Shown here piece by piece: positions 43,278-57,627 of a stretch of DNA of 64,000 nucleotides. The notes under the pieces were generated by a model, which did not search any database, was not told where the DNA came from, and saw only the letters and a program-made list of their open reading frames with translations. The first letter of the stretch is position 1. Every line of letters begins with the position of its first letter. Source of the stretch: Hydrogenophilales bacterium 16-64-40. GTDB lineage: Bacteria > Pseudomonadota > Gammaproteobacteria > Burkholderiales > Thiobacillaceae. A program made the position numbers and the translations under genes. The stretch is from positions 1 to 64,000 of the forward strand of contig NCGX01000006.1 of NCBI GenBank assembly GCA_002256995.1. Reading direction: 5' to 3'.

Positions 43278-44669
43278 TTGCCCGGAATCAAATCAGCCGG
43301 TATCACCGGCGTCGGATCAAACCTGTTCAGCTTGGCTGTGCTGGCGCTGCTATTCAGTTTTCCAGCGCATGCCGAAGAATCCGGTGCCAGCCCGCAGACG
43401 CAGGATGCACACGAAGAAGCCCCGATCATTCCGGTTCCGGTGTGGAACGACGACACCGCCAGCAACACCGAGAATAACGAAACCACCGCCGAAGCCGACC
43501 ACAACGACGTCTGGCAGCGCATCCGCATCGGTTTCGGGGTCGACGAAGCGGCCTCCCTGAACCCGCTGGTTGCCGTTCACGAATCCTGGTTCGCCGCCCG
43601 GCCGGAAAACGTACGCCGCCTGGCCGAGCGTTCACGGCCCTTCCTGTACCACATCGTCGAGGAGCTCGACCGGCGTGCCATGCCGATGGAAATCGCATTG
43701 CTGCCGATGATCGAAAGCGCGTTCAATCCCGCCGCGCTGTCATCCTCCGCCGCCTCCGGCATCTGGCAATTCATCCCCTCCACGGGGCGCCACTTTGGGC
43801 TCAGGCAGGACACCTGGTACGACGGCCGGCGCGACTTCACCGCGGCCACGAGCGCCGCGCTCGACTACCTGGGCAAGCTTTATCTCGACTTTGGCGACTG
43901 GCAGCTGGCGCTGGCGGCATACAACTGTGGCGAGGGCTGCGTCGCCCGCGCCATCCAGAAAAACGTACGGGATGGGCTGCCCACCGACTACGCCAGTCTC
44001 TCGCTGCCAAACGAGACCCGGCACTACGTTCCCAAACTGCTGGCACTGAAAAGCCTGATACGCGAGCCTGAACCGTACGGCATTGCCATCGAGCAACTGC
44101 CGGACCAGCCCTACTTCAATCAGGTCACCGTCCATGCCAACATGGACATTCATTCCGCCGCGCGCCTGGCCGACATGAGCAGCGACGAATTCGTTGCGCT
44201 GAACGCCGCCTTCCTGCGCAAACTCATCCGTTCCGACACCCCGGTCAACCTGCTGCTGCCGGTCGGCAAGGCCGACACCTTCCAGCGCAATCTTGAAATG
44301 GGCAGCTGGGACACCTGGCGGCCTTACGCCGCGCAAAAGGGCGAGCGTCCCGCAACCATTGCGAAGCGCTTCGACGTCAGCCTCGGCCGCCTCGAAGAAC
44401 ACAACCAGTTGCACACGAAAAACGGCAAGTTGGTGCGCGCGCAGACCATTCTGGTCCCGGTCAAAGGCCGCGGCGCGGTCACGGCGCAAGGCGACCTGCG
44501 TGCCGCTGCGGCAGCACCAGTCCGGCATGTCGTACGGCGTGGCGACACCCTGCACGCCATTGCGCAGCGCTTCGCGATCAGCCTGGCGGATATCGAGGCA
44601 TGGAATCCGGTCTTCGGGAAGAGCAGCACAATCCGCGTGGGGCAGACGGTCGTCGTCGGGCAGCCCTGA
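43278..44669 (+). CDS. mltD: membrane-bound lytic murein transglycosylase D
   Basis: Periplasmic peptidoglycan-cleaving enzyme (463 aa). It starts at a TTG (43278) with GGGAG 7 bases ahead. A signal peptide (LFSLAVLALLFSFPAHA) precedes an acidic low-complexity stretch. The SLT domain has the catalytic Glu in MIESAFNPAALSSSAASGIW and FGLRQDTWYDGRRDFTAAT. At least one C-terminal LysM domain is clear (HVVRRGDTLHAIAQRF to VGQTVVVGQP), with a second, weaker one before it. The gloB-mltD order is conserved. Confidence 0.93.
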   Translation: MPGIKSAGITGVGSNLFSLAVLALLFSFPAHAEESGASPQTQDAHEEAPIIPVPVWNDDTASNTENNETTAEADHNDVWQRIRIGFGVDEAASLNPLVAVHESWFAARPENVRRLAERSRPFLYHIVEELDRRAMPMEIALLPMIESAFNPAALSSSAASGIWQFIPSTGRHFGLRQDTWYDGRRDFTAATSAALDYLGKLYLDFGDWQLALAAYNCGEGCVARAIQKNVRDGLPTDYASLSLPNETRHYVPKLLALKSLIREPEPYGIAIEQLPDQPYFNQVTVHANMDIHSAARLADMSSDEFVALNAAFLRKLIRSDTPVNLLLPVGKADTFQRNLEMGSWDTWRPYAAQKGERPATIAKRFDVSLGRLEEHNQLHTKNGKLVRAQTILVPVKGRGAVTAQGDLRAAAAAPVRHVVRRGDTLHAIAQRFAISLADIEAWNPVFGKSSTIRVGQTVVVGQP

Positions 44670-44701
44670 TCGGCGCAAGGCAAGCGGGGAGGAAACCCGA
44701 T

Positions 44702-44899
44702 TCAGTCGGGCGCAGGCGGTTCTTCGCGCTTGTCGGACATCACCAGCGCCATGCCCACGGCCGCCAGCACCATCCACAGCACCGCCGCCCAGATGCCCAG
44801 CGCGTCCGACAGCGGGCCCATGAAAAACAGCGTCAGCATGGCCACGGTCAGAACACCGTTGCCGATCCAGAAATTGTGACTGTGTTTGCCGGTTTTCAA
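44702..44899 (-). CDS. small two-helix membrane protein of unknown function
   Basis: Sixty-five residues from a TTG at 44899, chosen because GGAG lies 6 bases upstream and it follows the yejF stop after 23 bases. Two hydrophobic segments (NGVLTVAMLTLFFMGPLSDAL and AAVLWMVLAAVGMALVM, the first given in part) are joined by a short loop and followed by a charged tail (SDKREEPPAPD). I do not recognise a family. Its place at the end of the transporter operon may be coincidental. Confidence 0.6.
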   Translation of the reverse strand: MKTGKHSHNFWIGNGVLTVAMLTLFFMGPLSDALGIWAAVLWMVLAAVGMALVMSDKREEPPAPD

Positions 44900-44922
44900 T
44901 TGAATCTCCGTACCAAAAATTG

Positions 44923-46883
<1,961 letters not shown>

Positions 46884-46887
<4 letters not shown>

Positions 46888-48305
46888 CGCCGGCCTCCCA
46901 GGCGCGGATCGAAGGCATCGCGCACGCCGTCGGCAAACAGGTTGGCGGCCAGCACCAGGGTGAACATGAAGGCAAACGCGGCGCCGAGCTGCCACCAGAC
47001 GACCGGCTCGCGCGCCAGTTCGAGGCGCGCGCCGTTGATCATGTTGCCCCAGCTGTACATGGAGGGATCGACGCCGACGCCGACGTAGGACAGCACCGCC
47101 TCGGCCAGCACCAGTCCGGAGAAATCCAGAACCATCGCGATCAGCACCAAGTGGAATACGTTCGGAAAGATGTGGCGGCTGATGATGCGCGCGTGCGACA
47201 CGCCGAAGGCGCGCGCCGCCTCGACGTAGTCAAGCGTGCGCAGCTTCAGCGATTCGCCGCGCAAGAGGCGGGCGAGGCCGGTCCAGCTGGTCACGCCCAT
47301 GATGAGACAGAGCGCCAGCAAGCGAATGTCGGCGCGCGCGGCGGCGGTGTCGAAGATGTCGGGGTTGGATTCGATATAGACCTGCACGATGAGCACCGCC
47401 GCCGCAATCAGCAGCACCCCGGGAATCGAATTCAGCACGGTGTAGATATACTGGATCACGTCGTCCACCCAGCCGCGAAAATACCCGGCGGCGATGCCGA
47501 AACCGATCGCCAAAGGCAGCGTGACCAGCGTGGTCAGGGTGCCGATCACCAGCCCGGTGCGAATGCTCTTGAGGCTGATGTAGAGCACGTCCTGCCCGAC
47601 CTTGTCGGTGCCGAAGACGTGATAGCCGGCCGCCAGTTGCATCAGGGCCCCGCCCAGCATGAGCATCGCCGCCAGCATCAGGACGACCGTCCGCGCCGGC
47701 CAGCCGAGGCGTCCGCCGCGCCAGGCCGCCAGCCATGCTCCCACTGAAACCTGTGGCCGCCGCGCCTGCCACCCGGCCAGCCCGGCAAAGATCAGCAGGC
47801 CCGCCAGCGCGCCCTGCGCGGCGCCTGCAAGCGCGCGCCCGGCGATGTCGGGCAGGCGCTCGTCCGCATGTGCGAGATGCGCGCCGCCGTGTTGCAGGCG
47901 CGGGTAGTCGCGCACCGTCACGCCGTCACGCTGCACGAACTCCTTGGCGTACAGCTGCATCGCCAGCGGCGCCGAGTAGGTTTTTTCCTGCCGCACGCGC
48001 AGCCCGTCCGCCAGCGCGTCGAATACGGACAGCACCTCGACCGAATACTGCGGCGCATCGGCCGGGCTGTCGGGAAGTTGCGCACGGTAATGCAGCGAAT
48101 CGAGCAGGCCGATGACGACGAACACGCCCAGCACCAGCGCCGCCCCCATCGCCATCGGTCGCTGCGCCACCACCCGCCACGGCGCGCGCAGGTGTTCCTG
48201 GCGACGAATCAGCCACACCAGCACCAGCACCGCCGCCAGCAGCGTAAAGACCAGCGCATCGGTCCACAGGATCACGGGCATGAAGTTGAATGCACCGATG
48301 CTCAT
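46884..48305 (-). CDS. yejE: YejE-type permease with enlarged N-terminal region
   Basis: Inner-membrane permease (473 aa), longer than typical YejE. The first ~210 residues add at least three hydrophobic segments (VILWTDALVFTLLAAVLVLV, AMGAALVLGVFVVIGLL, LAGAAQGALAGLLIFAGLAG) and a periplasmic stretch. The canonical permease core follows (HVFGTDKVGQDVLYISLKSI, then EAARAFGVSHARIISRHIFP, the EAA loop that contacts the ATPase). It starts at the ATG at 48305, overlapping the yejB stop. Confidence 0.92.
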
Positions 48306-49279
48306 TGCAGGCGCACCCGCGGGTCGACCCAGGAATAGGAAATGTCGGTGAGGATGAGGCCGACGATGTAGAGGAAGGAACCAAGGAACACCATCGCGCG
48401 CACCACGGCGAAATCCTGCGCCTGGATCGCATCGATGGTGTAGCTGCCCAGCCCCGGGATGCCGAAGAAGGATTCGGTGATGAGGCTGCCCATGAACAGG
48501 AGCGGCAGCACCACCACCGCGCCGGTCAGGATCGGGATCATGCCGTTCTTCAGCACATGGCGGAACAGCACGCGCACCTCGCCGAGTCCCTTGGCGCGCG
48601 CGGTGCGTACATAGTCCTTGCCGATTTCCTCGAGGAAGATGGTGCGGTACCAGCGTGCGCCGCTGCCGATGCCTGCCACCACGCCGACCAGCACCGGCAG
48701 CAGGATGAAGCGGATGCCGTCGATGCCGCCGGCGAAGCCCGAGATCGGCAGCAGGTTCCACAGCTTGGCGATGAAATACTGGCCGGCAATGATGTAGAAC
48801 AGTCCCGAGATCGACATCAGCACCACGCACAGCACCACCCCCCACAGGTCGAGATAGGTGGCGCGGAAGAACACCATCAGCAGGGCAAAGGTGATGTTGA
48901 CCATGAGGCCGATGACGAACACCGGCAGCGCGATCGCCAGGCTCGGTCCCATGCGGGTGCGGATTTCGTTGCCGATGTTGCGGCCGTCGTCGCCCTTGCC
49001 GAATTCGAACACGAACATGGCGGCCGAGTGCTTGAAGAAAATTGTGTCGGTGAATTGCGCCGTGCCTTCCGCCTTGGCGTTCAGCATCAAGGGCTTGTTG
49101 TAGCCGTGCTCGACCTTCCAGCGCTCGATCGCATCCGGCGTCACGTGCTTGGCGCCGAGTTGCAGCCGCGCCATGTCGTCCGGCGTGTTGACGACGAAGA
49201 ACAGCGCGAAGGTCAAGAGGTTCACTCCGATCAGGATCGGGATCGCATACAGCAGGCGGCGCAGGATGTAGGCCAGCAT
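48302..49279 (-). CDS. yejB: YejB-type permease
   Basis: Inner-membrane permease (325 aa) of the DppB/OppB family. The N-terminus MLAYILRRLLYAIPILIGVN and segment FFVVNTPDDMARLQLGAKHV are typical; the EAA loop is YVRTARAKGLGEVRVLFRHV and the C-terminus FFGIPGLGSYTIDAIQAQDF to DPRVRLQ. Start and stop overlap the flanking genes, so the whole importer is one translational unit. Confidence 0.94.
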   Translation of the reverse strand: MLAYILRRLLYAIPILIGVNLLTFALFFVVNTPDDMARLQLGAKHVTPDAIERWKVEHGYNKPLMLNAKAEGTAQFTDTIFFKHSAAMFVFEFGKGDDGRNIGNEIRTRMGPSLAIALPVFVIGLMVNITFALLMVFFRATYLDLWGVVLCVVLMSISGLFYIIAGQYFIAKLWNLLPISGFAGGIDGIRFILLPVLVGVVAGIGSGARWYRTIFLEEIGKDYVRTARAKGLGEVRVLFRHVLKNGMIPILTGAVVVLPLLFMGSLITESFFGIPGLGSYTIDAIQAQDFAVVRAMVFLGSFLYIVGLILTDISYSWVDPRVRLQ

Positions 49280-51441
49280 CAGGCGGTTTTCCGCTCATGC
49301 CGCCGCCACGCGATCACTGCTGGCGCGATGACGGCAATGATCGCGACCACCAGCAACACGATCGGCCACAGCGCTGGGCGGTTCCATTCGGCTCGCCGGG
49401 CCTCGCGCAGGTCCGGATCGACGCGACGGTATTTGAGCGTGTTGTTGGCCATCAGGTTGGGCTTGACGTTCATCACCCAGCCGTGGCGCAGTCCGAAGGA
49501 CTTGGGGTAATAGGCGAAGATCCACGGCGCATCGCGGCGCACGATCTCGAGCATGGCGTCGATCACCTGCTGGCGCTCGGGGCCGTTGTCCATGTCCTTC
49601 ATGCGCTCGAACAATAAATTGAATTCAGCGCTGTCGTAGTTGGCCGCGTTCTCGCCGCCGCTGCCGACTTTCTTGTGCGGGCCGTACAGCAGGAACAGGA
49701 AGTTTTCCGGGTCAGGATAGTCGGCGTTCCAGCCCCACTCGAACAGCTGCGCATTGCCCTTGCGGATCTTGTCCTGGAAGCGATTGTAGTCGGTGCCGCG
49801 CACCACCAGCTGCACGTTGAGCTTGTCGAGCTGCTTCTTCATCCAGTCGAGCCGCGACTTGGCGTCGGGCCCGCTCGCCATGGTGTCGAAATACAACACC
49901 AGCGGGGCGCCGGTTCGGGCGTCACGGCCGTTCGGATAGCCTGCCTCGGCCAGCAGCCTCCTCGCCGCGTCGATGGATCGGCGCTGGACCTGGCCGTCGC
50001 GCGCCTCGTACACGTACGGATTGAGCCCGGCCACGCCTTCGACATGGCCGAACAGCCCGGGCGGGATCGGCCCCTGTGCGGGAATGCCGCGACCGTTGAG
50101 AAATATCGAAATAAACTCGTCGTAGTCGAAGGCGAGGGAGAGCGCCTGCCGCAGCTTCCGGCGATCTTCGCCCAGCCCGCCCACCACCGGGTCGAGCATG
50201 TTGAAGCCGACATACCAGATCGAGGCCGCCACTGCGGTGATGAGGTGGATGTCCTGCTCGCGCATGCTGTCGGTGAGCTGCGGATCGCCGCCGGAGGTGA
50301 ACTGCACGGCCTGGTCGAAGCTGTCGGAACTGATGCCCGAGCTGTCGTAGTAGCCCTGCAGGAACTTGCTCCAGTAGGGAATGGTTTCCTTCTCCAGGCT
50401 GTAGACGGCTTCGTCGACCAACGGCAGCGGCTTGCCGGCGTCTGCCAGCAGCCCCGCCTGCCGGTCATCCTCGCTGCCGTCGGTCGGATAGATTTCGCCA
50501 TGGAAGTGGGGGTTTTTCTTCAGCACCATGCGGCGATTGGGGTCGTTCTCGGCCAGATAGAATGGGCCGGTGCCGACCGGCTGCCAGTCGAGCGAGAGAT
50601 TTTTGTCCGCCATGCCGGGTTGCGCGTAGAAAGCCTCGGCCTCCCACGGAATCGGCGCGAAGAACGGCATCGCCAGCCAGTAGATGAACTGGGGGTATTT
50701 GCCCTGGATGCGGATACGGTAGGTATGGCGATCGACGACCTCGGCACCCGCGAGCGGGAAGTCGTCAAGGTTCAGCGCGATATCGGGGCGGTCTTGGGCA
50801 GCCTTTTCCAGCGCAGCGCCCAGCGCCTTCAGACCGACGATGTGCTCGCTCATCAGGCCGAAAATCGGCGAGCTGAGCCGGGGATTCGCCAAGCGCTTGA
50901 TCTGGTACACGTAATCCGCTGCCACCAGTTCGCGCGTGCCGCTGTGCTCGAAATCGCCGATCCGGCGAATGCCCGCCACCGCGGCAGCATCCAGCGCATG
51001 ATAGCGGGGGCGCCCCGCCGCATCGCGCGCGAGCGCCGGATGCGGCTGATAGCGGATGCCGGGGCGGATGCTGATTTCGTAAACGCTTTCGGCAATGCTC
51101 GCTGCCGGCGCGTCGTCGGGCAGCGCCTGGCCCGCCGCGTCGAAATACCGGGGCGTGGGAACCGCCTCGGCGGTCAGCGGAATCAGCGTGTAGGGGCGCT
51201 TGAGAAAGTGGTATTGCAGCGGCGGCTCGTAGATCTGGCCGGTGAACTCGACCTCGTTTGAACTGTAGGAACGCGCCGGATCGAGGTGTTTGGGACGTTC
51301 GGAGAATGCGCTGTAAAGCACGTTGGCGTGGGCCTCGCTGCCCGGGTAGGGGTTGTTCCAGCTGTCGGAACAGCCGGCCATCAGGCTCAGCCCCAGCCCC
51401 AGCAGTCCTGTCCTTAATAAAATCACCCCGATGCGCACCAT
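49279..51441 (-). CDS. yejA: family-5 substrate-binding lipoprotein with C-terminal membrane anchor
   Basis: Extracytoplasmic solute-binding protein of the peptide/nickel family (720 aa). A lipoprotein signal ends in SLMAGC (Cys near residue 24) with Ser at +2. The body has SBP5 segments (HLDPARSYSSNEVEFTGQIY, LVAADYVYQIKRLANPRLSS, WQPVGTGPFYLAENDPNR, FEWGWNADYPDPENFLFLLY). Unlike most YejA proteins it ends in a hydrophobic helix (PIVLLVVAIIAVIAPAVIAW) plus a basic tail, so it may be anchored at both ends. It is first in the importer operon. Substrate class (peptide-like) is inferred. Confidence 0.9.
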   Translation of the reverse strand: MVRIGVILLRTGLLGLGLSLMAGCSDSWNNPYPGSEAHANVLYSAFSERPKHLDPARSYSSNEVEFTGQIYEPPLQYHFLKRPYTLIPLTAEAVPTPRYFDAAGQALPDDAPAASIAESVYEISIRPGIRYQPHPALARDAAGRPRYHALDAAAVAGIRRIGDFEHSGTRELVAADYVYQIKRLANPRLSSPIFGLMSEHIVGLKALGAALEKAAQDRPDIALNLDDFPLAGAEVVDRHTYRIRIQGKYPQFIYWLAMPFFAPIPWEAEAFYAQPGMADKNLSLDWQPVGTGPFYLAENDPNRRMVLKKNPHFHGEIYPTDGSEDDRQAGLLADAGKPLPLVDEAVYSLEKETIPYWSKFLQGYYDSSGISSDSFDQAVQFTSGGDPQLTDSMREQDIHLITAVAASIWYVGFNMLDPVVGGLGEDRRKLRQALSLAFDYDEFISIFLNGRGIPAQGPIPPGLFGHVEGVAGLNPYVYEARDGQVQRRSIDAARRLLAEAGYPNGRDARTGAPLVLYFDTMASGPDAKSRLDWMKKQLDKLNVQLVVRGTDYNRFQDKIRKGNAQLFEWGWNADYPDPENFLFLLYGPHKKVGSGGENAANYDSAEFNLLFERMKDMDNGPERQQVIDAMLEIVRRDAPWIFAYYPKSFGLRHGWVMNVKPNLMANNTLKYRRVDPDLREARRAEWNRPALWPIVLLVVAIIAVIAPAVIAWRRHERKTA

Positions 51442-51480
51442 GCCGCGAGTGTACCCAAGCGCGCCGCCAACGTCAGCCGT

Positions 51481-51486
51481 TATAAT
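51481..51486 (+). promoter_or_regulatory. -10 box for fabI
   Basis: A perfect TATAAT 30 bases ahead of the fabI ATG, giving a predicted leader of about 23 bases. The -35 position (around 51458-51463) is poor. Confidence 0.5.
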
Positions 51487-51515
51487 CCGGGCTACACAAC
51501 TTCTTCGAGACCATC

Positions 51516-52298
51516 ATGGGATTTCTTGCAGGAAAGCGCTTGCTGATCACCGGCGTCATCTCCAACCGTTCGATCGCATACGGCATCGCCGCCGCATGCA
51601 GGCGTGAAGGCGCCGAACTGGCCTTCACCTACCAGGGCGAGCGTATCAAGGATCGCGTCAGCGAATTCGCCAAGGAATTCGACTCCAGCCTGGTCTTCCC
51701 GTGCGATGTCGGCAGCGACGAGCAGATCGACGCCCTGTTTGCCGAACTCGGCAAACACTGGGACGGCCTCGATGGCCTGGTGCACTCGATCGCGTTTGCG
51801 CCCAAGGAAGCCCTGGCCGGCGATTTTCTCTCCGCGGTGACCCGCGAAAACTTCCGCATTGCGCACGACATCAGCTCCTACAGCTTCGCCGCGCTGGCCA
51901 AGGCCGCGCTGCCGATGATGGAAGGCCGCCAGGCCGCGCTGCTGACGCTGAGCTACCTCGGCGCGATCCGCTCCGTGCCCAACTACAACGTCATGGGCCT
52001 GGCCAAGGCCAGCCTGGAATCCAGCGTGTACTACATGGCGCAAAGCCTCGGCCCCAAGGGCATCCGCGTCAATGCGCTGTCGGCCGGACCGATCAAGACG
52101 CTGGCCGCCAGCGGCATCGCCAACTTCGGCGAAAAGCTCGACATGGTCGCCAAGAATGCACCGCTGCGCCGCAACGTCACGATTGACGAAGTCGGCAACG
52201 TGGCGGCCTTCATGCTTTCCGACCTGGCCTCCGGCATCACCGGCGAAATCACCTACGTCGACGCCGGCTTCAACTCCACCGCCGGCGCCGAGAGCTGA
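51516..52298 (+). CDS. fabI: enoyl-[acyl-carrier-protein] reductase (NADH) FabI
   Basis: Last reductase of the fatty-acid elongation cycle (260 aa), the triclosan target. The N-terminus [20 protein letters not shown] is diagnostic, and the catalytic Tyr-x6-Lys is in [13 protein letters not shown]. The substrate loop region ([20 protein letters not shown]) and C-terminal [11 protein letters not shown] are present. It stands alone between the divergent yej operon and convergent ppiD, and ends in a strong terminator. Confidence 0.98.
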   Translation: MGFLAGKRLLITGVISNRSIAYGIAAACRREGAELAFTYQGERIKDRVSEFAKEFDSSLVFPCDVGSDEQIDALFAELGKHWDGLDGLVHSIAFAPKEALAGDFLSAVTRENFRIAHDISSYSFAALAKAALPMMEGRQAALLTLSYLGAIRSVPNYNVMGLAKASLESSVYYMAQSLGPKGIRVNALSAGPIKTLAASGIANFGEKLDMVAKNAPLRRNVTIDEVGNVAAFMLSDLASGITGEITYVDAGFNSTAGAES

Positions 52299-52305
52299 CT
52301 CGCTT

Positions 52306-52356
52306 TTGCCCGCATAAAAAAACGCGCCTTCAAGGCGCGTTTTTTTATGCGGGCAA
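52306..52356. terminator. bidirectional terminator between fabI and ppiD
   Basis: A perfect 51-base palindrome with 25-base arms around a single C. A GC-rich core (ACGCGCCTT / AAGGCGCGT) is flanked by seven A and seven T and by TTGCCCGCAT / ATGCGGGCAA outer arms. It can terminate both convergent genes. Confidence 0.95.
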
Positions 52357-52362
52357 TTCGGC

Positions 52363-54258
52363 TTATCGGTCTTCGATCGCGCCCGGCTTGATTTTCACCT
52401 TCTGCCCGGCGGTGATCAGCGCCACCATCGCCTCCATGTCGGCACGCTGCTGCGCCTGCATGACGCCGGACTCGATCGACGCCAGCAGCATGGGGTCCAG
52501 CTCAGGCGCCGCCAGCACACGGCTCACCCGAACGATGCGATACGAACCGTCTGTGCGCGCAAAGCCGGTATAGGCCGGCAGCTTGTCCGTTTTCACCCGG
52601 AACACCGCCTTGACGCCCGCGGCGTCGAGTTCGGCCGAAGGCTGACGGCTCACCACCTGAAAGCCTGACCAGTTCAACCCCGCTTCGTTGCCCTTGGCCA
52701 ATGCCTCAATGGTGGCTTCGCCCTTTTTCGCCAGCAGCTGCTCGCTCAGCGCAGCGCGCAGCCTGGCCTCGATCGCCGCCGACACCTCGGCCAGCGGACG
52801 CAGCCGTGCCGGGCGATGCTCTGCCACCCGTGCCGCCACTAGGCGACCACGCTGCACCTCGATGGCTTCGGTGTTCTGCCTCGACTTGATCGACTCGGGG
52901 CTGAACAGCGCGGCCGACAGTCCGGCATGGTTGAACGGCGGCGGCGCATTTTTGGCGGTCATCCAGTCGCTTTGCTGAACGGTCAGCTTGGCCGCTGTCG
53001 CCGCGAGCTGCAAGGATGTCGCATTTTCATACACCAGGTTGCTGAAGTTGTCGGCCAGATCTGCAAACACTTTCTGCGCCTGCTGCTTGCGCAACTCGTC
53101 GACCACCCCTGCGCGAACCTCCTGCAAAGGCGCGCTCTGCGCAGCCTGGATCTCATCCAGGCGGATGATGTGATAGCCGAAATCGCTTTCCACCGGTCCG
53201 CGGATTTCATTCGGCTTCATGCTGAACACGGCATCCTCGAAAGGCTTGACCATCATGCCGCGACCGAAGCTGCCGAGGCTGCCATCCTGTGCAGCCGAGC
53301 CGGGATCCGCCGACTCGGCACGCGCCAGTTCGGCGAAGCGTCCCGGCGCCTGCTGCAAAATTTGAACCAGTTCAGACGCCTTTGCCTCGGCCTGGGCACG
53401 CGTGGCCGCATCCGCATTCTTATCCACGGCAATCAGGATGTGGCTCGCGCTACGCATTTCGGGCTGCCCGAACCGCGTGGTGTTGGCCGCGTAATAATCC
53501 GCCACGGCTTGGTCGCTTACTGAGATTCCCGCTGCCACGCTGTCGCTGTCCAGCACCAGGTATTCGGCGCGGATCTGTTCGGGCTCGGTGAATTCACCTT
53601 GGTTGGCTGCGTAATACTGCTCCACGTCGGCGGGCGTCACCTGGATCTGCGAGGCGACTGCGGACGCCGATAGATCCGTCCAGGCGATTTCGCGTTGCTG
53701 CCCCACCAGGCGGGCAATCTGCGTCGTCGAAGTGTTCGATGGGAAGGCCGCGAGCGAAACCGGGCTGGTAATGGCCTCGAGCATGAAGGACTGGCGCAGT
53801 TCATTTTCAAACTGGGCGGGTGTGCGACCATTCTGGCGTAGCACCGCCTCATAACGCGGCTGCGAAAACGCGCCGTCTTGCTGGAATGCAGGAATCTGTC
53901 CCAGCAACGATGCAATGTACGCATCCGGTGCCAGGAACTTGAGTTTTTGTGCTTCCAGCAGCAGCGCACGGCGCTCGACCAAGCTGTCGAGCACCTGTCT
54001 GCGAAATTCGGCTGTTTCGGTGACGGCAGGATCAAACGCGGGACCGAGCGTTTCGCGCATGCGATCACGCTGCGCCTGGATTTCCTGCGTCAGTTCTTCA
54101 CGCGAAATCCCGACATCGCCGACCTCGGCGACCACGCCGCCGCTTTTGTCGCCCGACATGTAGGAATCCACACCAAACAAGGCGAAGGTAACGATGATCA
54201 AGGCCAGTATGACTTTGGCCAGCCAGCCTTTTGCATGCCTGCGGATTGCTTCGAGCAC
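52363..54258 (-). CDS. ppiD: periplasmic folding chaperone / peptidyl-prolyl isomerase PpiD
   Basis: Membrane-anchored periplasmic chaperone (631 aa). It starts at GTG 54258 with GGAG 9 bases ahead. A cytosolic RRHAKGW is followed by one helix ([20 protein letters not shown]). SurA-like helical domains flank one parvulin domain ([20 protein letters not shown] to [12 protein letters not shown]). It lies downstream of hupB as in E. coli, with two tRNA genes between. Confidence 0.95.
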   Translation of the reverse strand: MLEAIRRHAKGWLAKVILALIIVTFALFGVDSYMSGDKSGGVVAEVGDVGISREELTQEIQAQRDRMRETLGPAFDPAVTETAEFRRQVLDSLVERRALLLEAQKLKFLAPDAYIASLLGQIPAFQQDGAFSQPRYEAVLRQNGRTPAQFENELRQSFMLEAITSPVSLAAFPSNTSTTQIARLVGQQREIAWTDLSASAVASQIQVTPADVEQYYAANQGEFTEPEQIRAEYLVLDSDSVAAGISVSDQAVADYYAANTTRFGQPEMRSASHILIAVDKNADAATRAQAEAKASELVQILQQAPGRFAELARAESADPGSAAQDGSLGSFGRGMMVKPFEDAVFSMKPNEIRGPVESDFGYHIIRLDEIQAAQSAPLQEVRAGVVDELRKQQAQKVFADLADNFSNLVYENATSLQLAATAAKLTVQQSDWMTAKNAPPPFNHAGLSAALFSPESIKSRQNTEAIEVQRGRLVAARVAEHRPARLRPLAEVSAAIEARLRAALSEQLLAKKGEATIEALAKGNEAGLNWSGFQVVSRQPSAELDAAGVKAVFRVKTDKLPAYTGFARTDGSYRIVRVSRVLAAPELDPMLLASIESGVMQAQQRADMEAMVALITAGQKVKIKPGAIEDR

Positions 54259-54353
54259 GGTCTTCTACTCCGAAAAAATAGCCAGCGCGAATTTTCGCGC
54301 ACTTTGCGTCCTGCGTCTCTCCTTGTTGTATTGAAAAGACGCTGGGTGAAATG

Positions 54354-54382
54354 AAAAAAGGCGAACTCGCGTTCGCCTTTTT
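54354..54382 (-). terminator. terminator after tRNA-Asp
   Basis: Minus-strand stem AAAAAGGCGAAC, loop GCGA, GTTCGCCTTTTT, beginning 5 bases past the tRNA 3' end. Confidence 0.85.
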
Positions 54383-54387
54383 AGTGT

Positions 54388-54464
54388 TGGCGGAGTGGAC
54401 GGGACTCGAACCCGCGACCCCCGGCGTGACAGGCCGGTATTCTAACCAACTGAACTACCACTCC
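54388..54464 (-). tRNA. tRNA-Asp (GUC)
   Basis: A 77-base cloverleaf starting GGAGTGGTAGTTCAGTTGG and ending in encoded CCA. Anticodon loop CTGTCAC gives GUC. Acceptor GGAGTGG pairs with CCACTCC. It closely resembles E. coli tRNA-Asp. It is cotranscribed with tRNA-Val, 70 bases upstream. Confidence 0.97.
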
Positions 54465-54534
54465 CTGGTACTGCAAAAAATCGTCAGCGTAAACGCTGTG
54501 TCGCCTGAAAATCCGGCGGCTTGTTATTCCCAGC

Positions 54535-54610
54535 TGGTGGGTGCTGAGGGGCTCGAACCCCCGACATTCGCCGTGTAAGGGCGACGCTCTACCAGCTGAG
54601 CTAAGCACCC
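54535..54610 (-). tRNA. tRNA-Val (UAC)
   Basis: A 76-base cloverleaf starting GGGTGCTTAGCTCAGCTGG with encoded CCA. Anticodon loop CTTACAC gives UAC. Acceptor GGGTGCT/AGCACCC pairs throughout. Confidence 0.97.
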
Positions 54611-54623
54611 GACGAAGCCAAAG

Positions 54624-54652
54624 ATTCTACAACAGATTTCCGGGCTTGCCAA
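54624..54652 (-). promoter_or_regulatory. sigma-70 promoter for tRNA-Val/tRNA-Asp
   Basis: Minus-strand TTGGCA, 17 bases, TAGAAT: 5 of 6 matches in each box with ideal spacing. The -10 lies 14 bases before the tRNA-Val 5' end. Confidence 0.8.
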
Positions 54653-54671
54653 ATGCATTCTGCGTTTTTTA

Positions 54672-54944
54672 TTAATTGACGGCGTCCTTTAAGCCCTTGC
54701 CGGCACGGAACTTCGGCACTTTGGCTGCCTTGATCTTGATGGCGTCACCGGTGCGGGGATTGCGACCCGTGCGGGCGGCACGCTTGCCGACATAGAAGCT
54801 GCCAAAACCCACCAGCGTCACCATGTCGCCCTTCTTCAGGGCTTTCTTGACCGCTTCAACCGTTGCATCCAGCGCACGACCGGCTGCAGCTTTGGAAATG
54901 TCAGCCGAGTCGGCGATGGCATCAATCAATTCGGATTTGTTCAC
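54672..54944 (-). CDS. hupB: DNA-binding protein HU
   Basis: Histone-like nucleoid protein (90 aa). The signature [40 protein letters not shown] and C-terminal [15 protein letters not shown] are standard. The length is exact for the family. It is downstream of lon on the same strand but separated from it by a terminator. Confidence 0.97.
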   Translation of the reverse strand: MNKSELIDAIADSADISKAAAGRALDATVEAVKKALKKGDMVTLVGFGSFYVGKRAARTGRNPRTGDAIKIKAAKVPKFRAGKGLKDAVN

Positions 54945-55041
54945 GTGTTGTCCCCTTCACTCAAGTGGTACAGGAAAACCCTGTGAGCGCTTTTATAGCA
55001 ACCCGCAAAACCTTGTGTCAAGCGGTTTCCCGGGCAGCCAC

Positions 55042-55069
55042 AAAAAAATCCCGCGACTGGCGCGGGATT
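55042..55069 (-). terminator. terminator after lon
   Basis: Minus-strand stem AATCCCGCG, loop CCAGT, CGCGGGATT, followed by a run of T. It lies about 23 bases past the lon stop. Confidence 0.9.
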
Positions 55070-55091
55070 CCGGAGCGTGCCTGAAAAACAC

Positions 55092-57506
<2,415 letters not shown>

Positions 57507-57565
57507 CATGATTTCCTGGTAAGGGTTGAGGAAAGGATGCGCGGCATTCAACCACGCTCATCCAT

Positions 57566-57593
57566 ATTTGGGGAGCATAGGTTGGAATTCAAG
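57566..57593 (-). promoter_or_regulatory. sigma-32 (heat-shock) promoter for lon
   Basis: Minus-strand CTTGAA, 14 bases, CCCCAAATA, close to the RpoH consensus CTTGAA-N13-15-CCCCATNT. The predicted start of transcription is about 50 bases ahead of the lon ATG. Confidence 0.75.
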
Positions 57594-57627
57594 ATGGCTG
57601 ACAGGTTCCCCGCCAGCCATTCCGTGT

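Noticed and set aside
43247-43477. ATG-initiated frame overlapping the mltD start
   Set aside because: It is in a different frame from the clear MltD protein, whose TTG has a well-placed ribosome site and signal peptide.
48306-49298. Upstream extension of the yejE frame
   Set aside because: It overlaps yejB in a different frame; the ATG at 48305 overlapping the yejB stop is the natural start.
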